This document shows, one piece after another, positions 28,787 through 37,920 of a stretch of 64,000 nucleotides of DNA. Made by a program: the position numbers and the translations under genes. How positions within the stretch are numbered: the stretch's first letter is position 1; the number at the start of each line of letters is the position of its first letter. Origin of the DNA: Streptomyces sp. NBC_00234 (GTDB lineage Bacteria > Actinomycetota > Actinomycetes > Streptomycetales > Streptomycetaceae); the NCBI RefSeq assembly GCF_036195325.1, contig NZ_CP108101.1, forward strand, positions 248,001 through 312,000, in the 5' to 3' direction. The notes beneath the pieces are model-generated. The model was not told the origin of the DNA. It saw only the letters and a list, made by a program, of their open reading frames with translations, and made no database searches.

Positions 28787-29620
28787 ATGGGACGCACGAC
28801 CGTGCGGCGGCGCGTACTGCGCATCCGGGAGGGGGTGCCCTCGCACCGCCCCGACACCCTGGCCGCCGAGGAGCCGATGGAGATCCGCGTCGGCGGGCGC
28901 CCGCTGACCGTGACGATGCGTACGCCGGGGGACGACTTCGATCTCGCGGCCGGGTTCCTGGTCAGCGAGGGCGTGGTGCACGCCACCGAGGACGTGGCCG
29001 GGATCCGCTACTGCGCGGGCGCCACGGACGACGGCAACACGTACAACGTGGTGGACGTCGCCCTGGCCCGCGGAGTGGCCGCTCCCGACGCCTCGCTGGA
29101 GAGGAACTTCTACACCACGTCCTCGTGCGGGCTGTGCGGCAAGGCCAGCCTGGACGCGGTACGCACCACGGCGGCGTGGTCCGTCGGCGACGACGGACTG
29201 CGTATCGGACCGGACGTCCTGACGGCTCTCCCCGACCGGCTCCGGGAGGCACAGCGGGTGTTCGACAGCACCGGTGGCCTGCACGCCGCCGGCCTGTTCA
29301 CGGCCGACGGCGAGCTGCTGTGTCTGCGGGAGGACGTCGGCCGGCACAACGCCGTGGACAAGGTCGTCGGACACGCCCTGCGGGCGGGGCTGCTGCCGCT
29401 GCGCGGAACCGTGCTGATGGTGAGTGGCCGGGCCTCGTTCGAGCTGGTGCAGAAGGCGGTGATGGCCGGTATCCCCATCCTGGCGGCCGTCTCCGCGCCG
29501 TCCTCGCTCGCCGTGGACCTCGCCGCGGAGAGCGGGCTGACCCTCGTCGGCTTCCTGCGCGGCGCCTCGATGAACGTCTACACCGGCGCCGAGCGCCTGG
29601 AGCCACTGCCGGTGGCCTGA
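28787..29620 (+). CDS. fdhD: FdhD, sulfurtransferase accessory protein for formate dehydrogenase
   Basis: A 277-residue FdhD. In the family it passes sulfur from a cysteine desulfurase to the molybdenum cofactor and is needed for FdhF-type enzymes. [31 protein letters not shown] lies near the N-terminus, the catalytic CGLC pair in [13 protein letters not shown] at about residue 111, and [13 protein letters not shown] and [14 protein letters not shown] in the C-terminal half. The ribosome site GGAGAGG precedes the ATG. Its presence argues that at least one of the two adjacent YdeP proteins is a sulfurated molybdenum enzyme. Confidence 0.96.
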   Translation: MGRTTVRRRVLRIREGVPSHRPDTLAAEEPMEIRVGGRPLTVTMRTPGDDFDLAAGFLVSEGVVHATEDVAGIRYCAGATDDGNTYNVVDVALARGVAAPDASLERNFYTTSSCGLCGKASLDAVRTTAAWSVGDDGLRIGPDVLTALPDRLREAQRVFDSTGGLHAAGLFTADGELLCLREDVGRHNAVDKVVGHALRAGLLPLRGTVLMVSGRASFELVQKAVMAGIPILAAVSAPSSLAVDLAAESGLTLVGFLRGASMNVYTGAERLEPLPVA

Positions 29621-29682
29621 CGTGTCTCCGGTCCCGGTGGCGCCGACTGGCGTTCCGTCGGGCGGTCCGGTAAACCCGTGGG

Positions 29683-30612
29683 GTGCTGTTCCGTCAACTC
29701 GAGTACCTGGTGGCCCTCTCCCGGGAGCGTCACTTCGCCCGTGCCGCCCAGTCCTGTCACGTCTCGCAGCCCGCTCTCTCGGAGGCGATCCGCAAGCTGG
29801 AGGACGAGCTGGACGTACCGCTGGTCCTGCGCGGCCGGAAGTACGAGGGCCTCACGCCCGAGGGTGAACGCATCGTGGTGTGGGCGCAGCGGATCCTTGC
29901 CGACCGTGACGCCCTCACGAGCGAGGTCGGTGCCCTGCGCGGTGGGCTGAGCGGCAGGCTGCGGATCGGTGCGGTCCCGACCGCTTCCGGCGCCGTCGCG
30001 CAGCTGACGGGCCCGTTCTGTGCGGCGCACCCCCTGGTCACCGTCGAGGTCATAGCGAACCTCCAGTCGGCGGACATCCTCCGGCAGCTGCGGAACTTCG
30101 AGATCGACGCCGGAATCACCTATCTGCACAAGGGAGTTTCGGAGGGGCTGCAGGCCGTCCCGCTGTACGAGGAGCGGTACGTGTTGCTGACCGACGCCGC
30201 CGACGGCCTCGTGCACCGGACGACGGCGACCTGGGCGGAGGCGTCGCGGCTGCCGCTGTGCCTGCTCACCGAGGCCATGCAGGGACGCCAGGTCCTGGAC
30301 GACCTGTTCGCCGAAGCCGGGGTGCTGCCCACGCCGCGGGTCGAGACGGATTCCGTGGCAGCTCTGTTCGCCCATGTCAGGGCGGGCCGGTGGGCCAGCA
30401 TCGTGCCGCACACCTGGCTGCACGTCTTCGGTGTCCCGCACGGGATGCGGGCGGTACCGATGGCCGAACCGGCCCGGACGGTGCCGATGGGGCTGGTCGT
30501 CACGGCCCGGGAGCCGGGCCCGGTCATCGCCCGCGCCCTGACAGAGATCGCCCGCCACACCGATGTCGCCGCCGCCCTGGAGCGCCTCCCCGGAGACCCC
30601 GGGCCGCAGTGA
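29683..30612 (+). CDS. LysR-family transcriptional regulator
   Basis: A 309-residue LysR regulator. The N-terminal helix-turn-helix (ARAAQSCHVSQPALSEAIRKLEDEL) is followed by a linker helix and the substrate-binding-like effector domain from about residue 88 (SGRLRIGAVPTASGAV). The predicted start is GTG only about 60 bases after fdhD, so it may belong to the same transcript. It probably responds to a substrate or product of the molybdenum enzymes. Confidence 0.9.
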   Translation: MLFRQLEYLVALSRERHFARAAQSCHVSQPALSEAIRKLEDELDVPLVLRGRKYEGLTPEGERIVVWAQRILADRDALTSEVGALRGGLSGRLRIGAVPTASGAVAQLTGPFCAAHPLVTVEVIANLQSADILRQLRNFEIDAGITYLHKGVSEGLQAVPLYEERYVLLTDAADGLVHRTTATWAEASRLPLCLLTEAMQGRQVLDDLFAEAGVLPTPRVETDSVAALFAHVRAGRWASIVPHTWLHVFGVPHGMRAVPMAEPARTVPMGLVVTAREPGPVIARALTEIARHTDVAAALERLPGDPGPQ

Positions 30613-30729
30613 CGTCGCCGAGGGCGTGAGGCCGCCGGTCCGGACCATTCCCGCCATCACGGCGATGCGCCGGATGCCGGCTCGTGGCCGACATCCGGCG
30701 CAGGGCCGCGGTTCATCGCACGGGAGGCC

Positions 30730-30885
30730 CTAGGCGCCTTCCTCGGGCGGCAGGCCCACCTCTTCGCGGTCCTCCTCGACGCGTTCGTCGACCTCCTTCT
30801 CGTCCGGGCGCCTGGGCAGACCGCGTCCGTGTCCTTCGTCCGGGTCGCCTTCGACTTCCTTGTTGGACTTGTGGTGGTGGGCCAT
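30730..30885 (-). CDS. 51-residue highly charged acidic protein
   Basis: A short gene with a strong ribosome site (AAGGAGA, 6 bases before the ATG). The protein starts MAHHHKSNKEVEGDPDEGHG and ends in an Asp/Glu-rich tail (EKEVDERVEEDREEVGLP). It has no hydrophobic segment or Cys and is probably disordered. It lies 51 bases downstream of the Clp ATPase on the same strand, so the two may be co-transcribed. Function unknown. Confidence 0.75.
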   Translation of the reverse strand: MAHHHKSNKEVEGDPDEGHGRGLPRRPDEKEVDERVEEDREEVGLPPEEGA

Positions 30886-30936
30886 CGTTCTCTCCTTGCG
30901 TTGCCGGTGCGGTCGGCGCGTGTGCCGCGGCGTCCG

Positions 30937-33441
30937 TCAGGCTGCGTGTTCCTTCTCCGCGGCTTCGCTGCGGATGGTGCAGTGGAGGGAGTCGTCCTTC
31001 ACGTCGGCGACGATCGTGTCTCCGGGCTCGGCCTCGCCGCCGAGGAGGAGCGAGGCGACGCGGTTGTCGAGCTCCGTCTGGATCGTGCGGCGCAGGGGCC
31101 GGGCGCCGAACTCCGGCTGGTACCCATGAGCGACCAGCAGCTTCTTCGCCGCCTCGGTGACCTCCAGCTTCATGCCCTGGGCATGGACACGATGCTTGCT
31201 GCGGTTCAGGAGGTGCTCGATGATCTCCGACAGGTCTCCCTCGGTGAGACTGTGGAAGACGATGATGTCGTCGATGCGGTTGAGGAACTCGGGCAGGAAG
31301 CGTCCCCGCAGGTCTCCCATCAGTTCGTCCTTGAGTTCGGCCGCGTCGCCCTCGTGCGCGAGGATGCGGTGGGCGCCGATGTTGGACGTCATGATGACGA
31401 CGCAGTGCCGGAAGTCGACGGTGCGGCCCTGCCCGTCGGTGAGGCGACCGTCGTCGAGGATCTGGAGCAGCGTGTTGAAGACGTCGGGGTGCGCCTTCTC
31501 CACCTCGTCGAACAGCACCACGCTGTACGGGTGGCGCCGGACCTTCTCCGTGAGCTGGCCGGCTTCTTCGTAGCCGACATATCCGGGAGGCGCGCCGACG
31601 AGCCGGGCGACCGTGTGCTTCTCCTGGAACTCGCTCATGTCGAACCGGACCATGCGGTCCTCCTCGCCGAACAGCAGCTCGGCGAGCGTCTTGGCGAGTT
31701 CGGTCTTGCCCACCCCCGTGGGTCCGAGGAAGAGGAACGAGCCGACAGGGCGGTTGGGGTCCCCCATGCCCGCGCGGTTACGGCGTACGGCTTGCGAGAC
31801 CGCGGTGACCGCCTCGTCCTGGCCAACGATCCGGGAGTGCATCTCCTCTTCGAGGTTGAGGAGTTTCTCCTTCTCGCTGGCCGTGAGCTGGGAGACCGGA
31901 ATTCCCGTACGCCGGGAGACGATGTCGGCGATGTCGGCGGCCGTGACCGAGACGACGCCCTCGCGCCGCTCCTCGATGCCCGCGAGTTCGCCCTCCACCT
32001 CGGCGATCTGCCGCTTCAGGTCCGAAGCCTGCTCGAACTCCTCGCCGGCGACGGCCTGGTCCTTCTCGCGTCGCAGCTTCGCGAGACGGTCCTCCCGGCT
32101 GACGACCTCCGTGGAACGTCCGGCACTGCGCAGCCGTACGCGGGCGCCGGCCTGGTCCATCAGGTCGATGGCCTTGTCGGGCAGATACCGGTCGCTGATG
32201 TAGCGGTCGGACAGTTCCGCCGCTGCCGCCAGGGCTCCGTCGGCGAAGCGGACCTGGTGGTGGGCCTCGTACGCGTCCCGCAGCCCCTCCAGGATCAGTA
32301 CCGTCTCCTCGACCGTCGGCTCCGGGATCAGCACGGGCTGGAAGCGGCGCTCCAGGGCGGCGTCCTTCTCGACGTGCTTGCGGTATTCATCGATCGTCGT
32401 CGCCCCCACCACGTGGAGCTCGCCGCGTGCGAGTGCGGGCTTGAGCATGTTGCCCGCGTCCATCGAGCCCTCACCCGTCGCACCCGCGCCGACGACGGTG
32501 TGCAGCTCGTCGATGAAGAGAATGATGTCGCCGCCGGCCGCCTGGACGTCCTCGATGACCTTCTTCAGCCGTTCCTCGAACTGTCCCCGGTACTGGGCGC
32601 CCGCCACCATGCCGGACAGGTCCAGGGAGACGACCCGCTTGTCCTTCAGGGTGTCGGGCACCTCGCCCGCCACGATGCGCTGGGCCAGTCCCTCCACGAT
32701 GGCGGTCTTGCCGACGCCGGGCTCGCCGATGAGCACGGGGTTGTTCTTGGAGCGCCGCGAGAGGATCTCGACGGTCTGCTCGATCTCCTCGGAACGGCCG
32801 ACCACCGGGTCGAGCTTCCCCGCCTTCGCCTCCTCGGTCAGGTCCCTGCCGAACTCGTCCAGGGTCGTGGACGGCTGCTTGCCGGCAGCGGCGCCGCCAT
32901 CCGTGCGGGCCGCCTGGTCCGCGGCGCCCCGCATCTTCTTCACGTCGACGTCTTCCGCGCGCATGAACCGTGTGGCACCGGAGTCGGCGTCGTCGAGGAG
33001 CGCCCCGAGGATGTGTTCGGGGCCGATGTAGGACACTCCTGCCGCCTGCGAATGGCCGTAGGCGGTGGCGAGGGTCCGCTTCGCGGCCGGGGTCAGTCCG
33101 GGTTCCGAGGACGGCTCGCCGGACTCCCGGGGCAGCACCTCGGCGATCTGGGCCGCCAGCGTGTCGGGGTCCACACCGGCCTGTGCCACCAGCCTCCGCG
33201 CGGGCTCGACCTGCGTGGCCGCCCAGAGGAGGTGTTCGGTGTCGAGGTCGGACGTCCCGTCCTCGACGGCCCTGCGCGCGGCGAGATTGAGCAGTTCCTG
33301 CGACGACTCGGTCAGCAGCCGCCCGATCGGCACACGCTGCACCGCCGGGGGCGAGGACGCGGGTGACATTCCGAAGAACCTGTTCAACATGTCACTGAAC
33401 GGATCGGACGAACCGAAGGGTGAATCGAACGCCATCGACAT
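30937..33441 (-). CDS. Clp/HSP100-family AAA+ ATPase (ClpC-like layout)
   Basis: An 834-residue two-ring AAA+ unfoldase. Order: Clp_N repeats (about 35-190), first ATPase with GEPGVGKT and [14 protein letters not shown], a short UVR-like middle segment ([24 protein letters not shown]), second ATPase with GPTGVGKT and [14 protein letters not shown], and the C-terminal D2 small domain. The short middle region is ClpC-like rather than ClpB-like. However, where ClpC has an (I/L/V)GF ClpP-docking tripeptide, the sequence reads [16 protein letters not shown]. It may therefore act without ClpP as a disaggregase. The ATG at 33441 has GGAG upstream. Confidence 0.93.
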   Translation of the reverse strand: MSMAFDSPFGSSDPFSDMLNRFFGMSPASSPPAVQRVPIGRLLTESSQELLNLAARRAVEDGTSDLDTEHLLWAATQVEPARRLVAQAGVDPDTLAAQIAEVLPRESGEPSSEPGLTPAAKRTLATAYGHSQAAGVSYIGPEHILGALLDDADSGATRFMRAEDVDVKKMRGAADQAARTDGGAAAGKQPSTTLDEFGRDLTEEAKAGKLDPVVGRSEEIEQTVEILSRRSKNNPVLIGEPGVGKTAIVEGLAQRIVAGEVPDTLKDKRVVSLDLSGMVAGAQYRGQFEERLKKVIEDVQAAGGDIILFIDELHTVVGAGATGEGSMDAGNMLKPALARGELHVVGATTIDEYRKHVEKDAALERRFQPVLIPEPTVEETVLILEGLRDAYEAHHQVRFADGALAAAAELSDRYISDRYLPDKAIDLMDQAGARVRLRSAGRSTEVVSREDRLAKLRREKDQAVAGEEFEQASDLKRQIAEVEGELAGIEERREGVVSVTAADIADIVSRRTGIPVSQLTASEKEKLLNLEEEMHSRIVGQDEAVTAVSQAVRRNRAGMGDPNRPVGSFLFLGPTGVGKTELAKTLAELLFGEEDRMVRFDMSEFQEKHTVARLVGAPPGYVGYEEAGQLTEKVRRHPYSVVLFDEVEKAHPDVFNTLLQILDDGRLTDGQGRTVDFRHCVVIMTSNIGAHRILAHEGDAAELKDELMGDLRGRFLPEFLNRIDDIIVFHSLTEGDLSEIIEHLLNRSKHRVHAQGMKLEVTEAAKKLLVAHGYQPEFGARPLRRTIQTELDNRVASLLLGGEAEPGDTIVADVKDDSLHCTIRSEAAEKEHAA

Positions 33442-33490
33442 GCCGGCTCCAGGTGCGCGAAGGGGGTTCTCCCCACTGAAACGCCATGTC

Positions 33491-33514
33491 CACCGCTCCG
33501 CAAACGGAGTGGTG
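33491..33514. promoter_or_regulatory. candidate operator: inverted repeat upstream of the Clp ATPase
   Basis: CACCGCTCCG and CGGAGTGGTG pair at 9 of 10 positions around CAAA, 50 bases before the Clp start. A 12-base direct repeat TGGCGGCCGACA also occurs at 33513-33524 and 33560-33571. The HspR-type HAIR sequence and the CIRCE element are not seen. The repeats are visible; their regulatory role is inferred. Confidence 0.35.
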
Positions 33515-33636
33515 GCGGCCGACAGCCGGGAAAACGCCAGGGCCCCGGCCGGGTCGGCGTGGCGGCCGACACGCCCGTAATGCACATATACGGCCACTGA
33601 GCCCGGCTCGGGGGCCCGCCGGTCGACGATGGCCGC

Positions 33637-34911
33637 ATGCCCTCCGCGATCCCCCCGAGCACCCGCCCCCCGCAGGTCCGTGCCGGCACCCTGGTGCGAA
33701 ACGCCAAGCTGTGGCTCGTACCGGCCGTCCTCAGCGCACTGGTCGCACTGCTGCTCTCGCTCCTCTACATGGGCGGCATTCTCAGCCCGAGCGACAACCT
33801 GCACCGGCTGCCCGTCGCCCTCGTCGACGAGGACCGGGGCAGCCCACTGCCAGGACAGCAGGAGAACCTCGGGAAACAGATCACCGACTCGATCGCGTCG
33901 GCCGGTTCCGCGGACACCGTCCAGTGGCGCCGACTGGGAAGCGCTGAGGCGCAGGACGCGCTGGCCTCCGGCAAGGTCTTCGGCGCACTCGTCGTCCCCG
34001 AGAACTTCACCGCGTCCGTGGCGGCGCTCGCCACCGACCGGGCAACGGTCCGCCCAACGCTCACCGTGCTCACCAATCCCGGAGTCGGCAGCCTGGGCTC
34101 GTCCATGGCGGCCCAGATCAACCAGAACGCCGCCCACCAGGCGTCGCTGACCATCGGCAAGCAACTCTCCGCGGCCGGCGCCGTCCCGACGACCCGTCTG
34201 CTCCTCACGGACCCCGTGGCCGTGACCACCCGCGTCGGCCATCCCATCGGCCGGCACAGCGGTCTCGGGCTCACCGCCTTCTACTACACCCTGCTGCTGG
34301 TCCTGAGCGGTTTCATCGGAGGCAACCTCATTCACACCGGCGTCGACACCGCGCTCGGCTATACCGACAGCGAGATCGGCCCCTGGCACGCGCGCCGGCC
34401 GACCGTTCCCATCAGCCGCACCCAGACGCTGGTGCTGAAGATGCTCATGACGGCCGGGATCTCGGTCCTGACCACCACACTCGTCATGCTGGCGACGATC
34501 ACGATCCTGGGGATGGACGCCACGCACCTGCCCCTGCTGTGGGTCTTCTCCTACTGCGCGACGGTCGCCATCGGCCTGGGCGTCCAAGCCATCAACGCCG
34601 CCTTCGGCGGGATCGGACAGCTCGTGTCCATGTTCGTCTTCATCGCCCTGGCCCTGCCCTCCTCCGGTGCGACCGTTCCGCTGGAGGCCACCCCCGGCTT
34701 CTACCGCTTCCTCGGCATCTTCGAGCCGATGCATCAACTCAGCGCCGGCGTACGCTCCATCCTGTACTTCGACGCCCGCGCCGACGCCGGACTGGAGCGC
34801 GCCTGGATCATGATCGCGGTCGGGTTCGTCGTCGCCTTCGTGTTCGGGTTCGCGATGACCCATTACTACGACCGCCGGGGACTGCGCCGCCTCACACCGC
34901 AGCCCGAGTGA
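33637..34911 (+). CDS. DUF3533 / YhgE-Pip-like integral membrane protein
   Basis: A 424-residue membrane protein. One N-terminal helix (about 27-50) is followed by a roughly 170-residue extracytoplasmic domain (LPVALVDEDRGSPLPGQQENLG, then GKVFGALVVPENFTASVAAL) and then five to six helices from about residue 210. This matches the ABC-2-permease-like YhgE/Pip and DUF3533 group, whose members include phage-infection and export proteins. No ATPase gene is adjacent. It is divergent from the Clp gene. Confidence 0.8.
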   Translation: MPSAIPPSTRPPQVRAGTLVRNAKLWLVPAVLSALVALLLSLLYMGGILSPSDNLHRLPVALVDEDRGSPLPGQQENLGKQITDSIASAGSADTVQWRRLGSAEAQDALASGKVFGALVVPENFTASVAALATDRATVRPTLTVLTNPGVGSLGSSMAAQINQNAAHQASLTIGKQLSAAGAVPTTRLLLTDPVAVTTRVGHPIGRHSGLGLTAFYYTLLLVLSGFIGGNLIHTGVDTALGYTDSEIGPWHARRPTVPISRTQTLVLKMLMTAGISVLTTTLVMLATITILGMDATHLPLLWVFSYCATVAIGLGVQAINAAFGGIGQLVSMFVFIALALPSSGATVPLEATPGFYRFLGIFEPMHQLSAGVRSILYFDARADAGLERAWIMIAVGFVVAFVFGFAMTHYYDRRGLRRLTPQPE

Positions 34912-35009
34912 GCCGGGGCGGCAAGGGCGCCCGTTGAGCTCGGCTCCGCACCACCGAGGAGCGTGTCGCGGGCCGCCGGGCGCGCGAGGGCCGTGCTTCA
35001 GTAAGCGCC

Positions 35010-35924
35010 ATGCAGGACGCACCGACCGGCGGAAGCCGATCCGAGCCCGGCCACGTCGGGGAACAGACCAAGGAGGCCGACCGCAAGGGCGGCCCCGGGC
35101 ATACGGTCCTGATCGCGCTTGTTCTCGCCGTGCCGGTCACGAAGGTCGCGTTCACGGTCGGTGGCGGCGGCGCGGCCCGAGACGTGTTCTTCGAGACCAC
35201 TCACCACTCGGGCTCCACCCTGTGGCAGCGCTTCCAGGAGCTGGCCCACCTCATCCCGGGCCTGAGTATCTCGTTCACGGACGAGCGGACAGGCGACGAC
35301 GAGGCCGGACAGGGAACGGTGCGCAGGGTGTGCCGGGGCGGCCTCCGGGACTTCGTCTCCCTTCTCAACTCCCAGGAGGGGGAATCGGCCCAGGCAGGGA
35401 ATCCGGCCCACGCCGGCGTGATCGGCTTCAAGGAGGAGGACCCGGGGAGGACGGTCTCCGTCGAGGTCGCCCTGCAGTGGACCACCTCCGCCCAGGACCG
35501 TCTCCGCTCCTACGCGAACACCCATCGCACCTACGAGGGCGGCACGCACGAGCAGGGCTTCCTGACCGCACTCGCGGCACTGGTCGACACCCGCGCCCGG
35601 GAGAGGCGGCTGCTGCCGGAACACGGTGAGGCCCTGTCCGGGCACGACGTACGCGCGGGCCTGACCGCCATCGTCTCCGTCATGCACCACGATCTGCGGT
35701 TCGAGGGCGCCACCCGGACCCGGCTCGCCAACGCCGACGTGTACACCTACGTGGAGAAGGCCGTACGCGCACATCTGACGGACTGGCTGGACAACAACCC
35801 GGAAGAGGCCGACGTCATCCTGCGTCACGCCGTCGCGGCCGCTCTCGCACGGAAGGCATCGGGACGAGACGATGTACCTGCCTGGCGAGGAGACGCCTGT
35901 CACCGCTCCACGCCCGGCGACTGA
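35010..35924 (+). CDS. GyrB transducer-domain protein (fragmentary GyrB paralogue)
   Basis: A 304-residue protein. Residues about 57-292 follow the second part of the GyrB ATPase region: DVFFETTHHSGSTLWQRFQEL, then GLSISFTDERTG, VALQWTTSAQDRLRSYANT, TYEGGTHEQGF, DVRAGLTAIVSV, FEGATRTRLANADV and LTDWLDNNPEEADVI. The nucleotide-binding GHKL half before it and the TOPRIM domain after it are absent; the first 56 residues are unrelated, with a hydrophobic stretch (HTVLIALVLAVPVTKVAF). It cannot act as a gyrase. It could be a decaying duplicate or a protein that interferes with or binds gyrase. The frame is intact. Confidence 0.75.
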   Translation: MQDAPTGGSRSEPGHVGEQTKEADRKGGPGHTVLIALVLAVPVTKVAFTVGGGGAARDVFFETTHHSGSTLWQRFQELAHLIPGLSISFTDERTGDDEAGQGTVRRVCRGGLRDFVSLLNSQEGESAQAGNPAHAGVIGFKEEDPGRTVSVEVALQWTTSAQDRLRSYANTHRTYEGGTHEQGFLTALAALVDTRARERRLLPEHGEALSGHDVRAGLTAIVSVMHHDLRFEGATRTRLANADVYTYVEKAVRAHLTDWLDNNPEEADVILRHAVAAALARKASGRDDVPAWRGDACHRSTPGD

Positions 35925-35975
35925 GCACGTCTCCCGACGACGGCACCCGTTCACCACCACATCGAGGACCGACAG

Positions 35976-36500
35976 TTGACCCCGCACTCCCTGGCGTTCT
36001 ACATGGACGTCGTCACCCACGGCACGGTGCTCGGCCTGAGCCCCACCGACTCCCCCGCCCGCGTCGGCGCCGTCCTCGGGGAGAAGTTCGCCGAGAACGA
36101 CTTCGGCGGTGTCGCCCTGCACCGCGACTACGGCCTGGCGGAGTTCTACTGGCACAGGGATTCCGCCGGGGAACCCTGGTCGGGCCATCACTTCAGCCTC
36201 CAGGTGCACCGGCTCGCCCGCCGCGACCGAACGATCCCCGGCGAGGCACTCCGCGCCCGGTACGGGCGGTTCACTCCCCGGCTGCGGTTCGAGAAACTGC
36301 AACGCCTGTTGCAGCGGCGCGGCGTCTCCCTCCAGGAGATCCCGGAGATTCCGGCGAACGCGCCGTACTACCGGACCTTCTGGCAGCCCCGCTCCCAGGT
36401 GGCCGTCTCCTTCATCGGTATGCACGGCGAATACAGCACGCCGGGGCATCTCCGGGTCGGCGACGTCTACAAGATCGAGTCCCGTGTGTCGCCGGCGTAG
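35976..36500 (+). CDS. hypothetical protein
   Basis: A 174-residue soluble protein I do not recognise. The best start is a TTG with GAGGA upstream. The sequence begins MTPHSLAFYMDVVTHGTVLG and contains several aromatic/His patches (GLAEFYWHRD, GHHFSLQVHRL, YYRTFWQPRSQVAVSFIGMHGEYS). There is no signal peptide, membrane helix or Cys. The pattern, including a short beta-rich end that would carry a small ligand or partner, resembles small immunity-like proteins, but this is weak. It follows the GyrB fragment by about 50 bases in the same direction and may be co-transcribed. Confidence 0.65.
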   Translation: MTPHSLAFYMDVVTHGTVLGLSPTDSPARVGAVLGEKFAENDFGGVALHRDYGLAEFYWHRDSAGEPWSGHHFSLQVHRLARRDRTIPGEALRARYGRFTPRLRFEKLQRLLQRRGVSLQEIPEIPANAPYYRTFWQPRSQVAVSFIGMHGEYSTPGHLRVGDVYKIESRVSPA

Positions 36501-36583
36501 GTGGGACATCGAATAGGACGGGACGATGCCAGGAGGGATGCCGGATCACGGGGCAGGCAGCCCGAGTGCGCGACGACGCATGG

Positions 36584-37762
36584 TCATGCCCCGCGGCAGA
36601 GGGCGTTGTCGATCAGGTCACGAAGGGCGTCCTCCTGGCGGGCCGCCGTGTCCGGATCCGCCGGCCGGCTGTGCGTGGAGACGGTGACGGTGCGTCGGCC
36701 GTCCGTCGTGGTGGCAGCCCGGACGACGTAGCCGAAGCCGCTCCCTCCGTGCCCGAGGTACCCACCGCCGCAGCTCAGCGGGGTGAGGAACAGCCCCAGA
36801 CCGTCCCGCGTGCCTACGGGATGGCCGCTGCCCTCCGGCACGGGGACCGCTGTGCGCATGGCGGCGAGCGCGGCGGGCGAGAGGAGCCGTCCGCCGACGA
36901 GCGCGGCGAAGAATGCGTTGGCCTCGGCGGCGGTGCCGGTCATGGAGCCGTCGGCACCGCTGTCGAAGGGGCGGTAGGGGATGGTCGTGTCGATCAGTGG
37001 GCCGTCCCCGGTGAACTGCTGGTAGTTGGCCGCGTGCGGGTCCGGAAGGTGGGGCGAGGTGCCGGGCGTCGCGGTGCGCCGCAGTCCGAGCGGGCGCAGG
37101 ATGCGGTCCTGGACCTCCTGCTCCCAGGTGCGCCCGGTGAGCTTCTCGATGATCATTCCGGCGAGCACGTAGTTGGTGTTGGAGTACGCCCAGTCCGTCC
37201 CCGGTGGGAAGTCGGGTTCATGCCTCATGGCCATGGCGACGAGCTGCGCGGGTAGGTAGGCGTGCCATCGGTTGGTGTAGTACGTGTGGGCGGTGGGATC
37301 GGGGAACACGTCGGCCGTGTAGTCGTACAGGCCACTCGTGTGCTGGAGCAGATCGCGGACGGTGACGGTGCGTCCGTCGTTGCCGGCGCCGGACACGACG
37401 CCCGGCAGCACCTGCTCCACGGTCCGGTCGAGTGTCAGCTGCCCCTCGTCCACGAGTTGCAGGACGACGGTGGCGACATACGTCTTGGTGATGCTCCCCA
37501 GACGCAGATAGCCGTTCTCGGGGACCGGACGGCTGCTCCCCAGCTCCCTGACACCGGAACGTGCCGTCACGGTCCCGTCGGGCGTCGTCAGACGGACCGA
37601 TACCCCGGTGATGCCCGTATCCCGCAGCCGGTCGGCGTCGTGCTGCACAGCACGGTCCCCTGCCGGGGGACGTGGTGGAACCGCCGAGGTCGCGACGGCT
37701 GACGGCGCCGAGACGGTCAACGTCAGGACGGCTGCGGACACCCATAAGCGACGAAGTCTCAT
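36584..37762 (-). CDS. serine hydrolase, class C beta-lactamase / D-alanyl-D-alanine carboxypeptidase family
   Basis: A 392-residue exported hydrolase. A signal peptide (MRLRRLWVSAAVLTLTVSAPSAVATSA) is followed by the catalytic SxxK motif in LGSITKTY (Ser about residue 92), the YxN motif in WAYSNTNYVLAGMI, and a C-terminal HGG in YLGHGGSGFGY. This class includes D-Ala-D-Ala peptidases and esterases as well as beta-lactamases, so antibiotic resistance should not be assumed. It appears to be a single gene. Confidence 0.9.
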   Translation of the reverse strand: MRLRRLWVSAAVLTLTVSAPSAVATSAVPPRPPAGDRAVQHDADRLRDTGITGVSVRLTTPDGTVTARSGVRELGSSRPVPENGYLRLGSITKTYVATVVLQLVDEGQLTLDRTVEQVLPGVVSGAGNDGRTVTVRDLLQHTSGLYDYTADVFPDPTAHTYYTNRWHAYLPAQLVAMAMRHEPDFPPGTDWAYSNTNYVLAGMIIEKLTGRTWEQEVQDRILRPLGLRRTATPGTSPHLPDPHAANYQQFTGDGPLIDTTIPYRPFDSGADGSMTGTAAEANAFFAALVGGRLLSPAALAAMRTAVPVPEGSGHPVGTRDGLGLFLTPLSCGGGYLGHGGSGFGYVVRAATTTDGRRTVTVSTHSRPADPDTAARQEDALRDLIDNALCRGA

Positions 37763-37920
37763 GCCCCGAGGCTAGGAACAGCACGCGTGACCGGACGATC
37801 CGGGCCACCCCCCGGAACGACGGGGGACAACCGGATGGACAGGGCCCGGGTGCGGGCGGCGACGCACCGCCCACGCCACGCTTCCGACAAGCCGGTTACG
37901 GCGTGATCCGAACGAGCGAA

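Noticed and set aside
36584..37762. Annotation of the serine hydrolase as an antibiotic-resistance beta-lactamase.
   Set aside because: SxxK and YxN are shared with carboxypeptidases and esterases; nothing in sequence or context shows beta-lactam hydrolysis.
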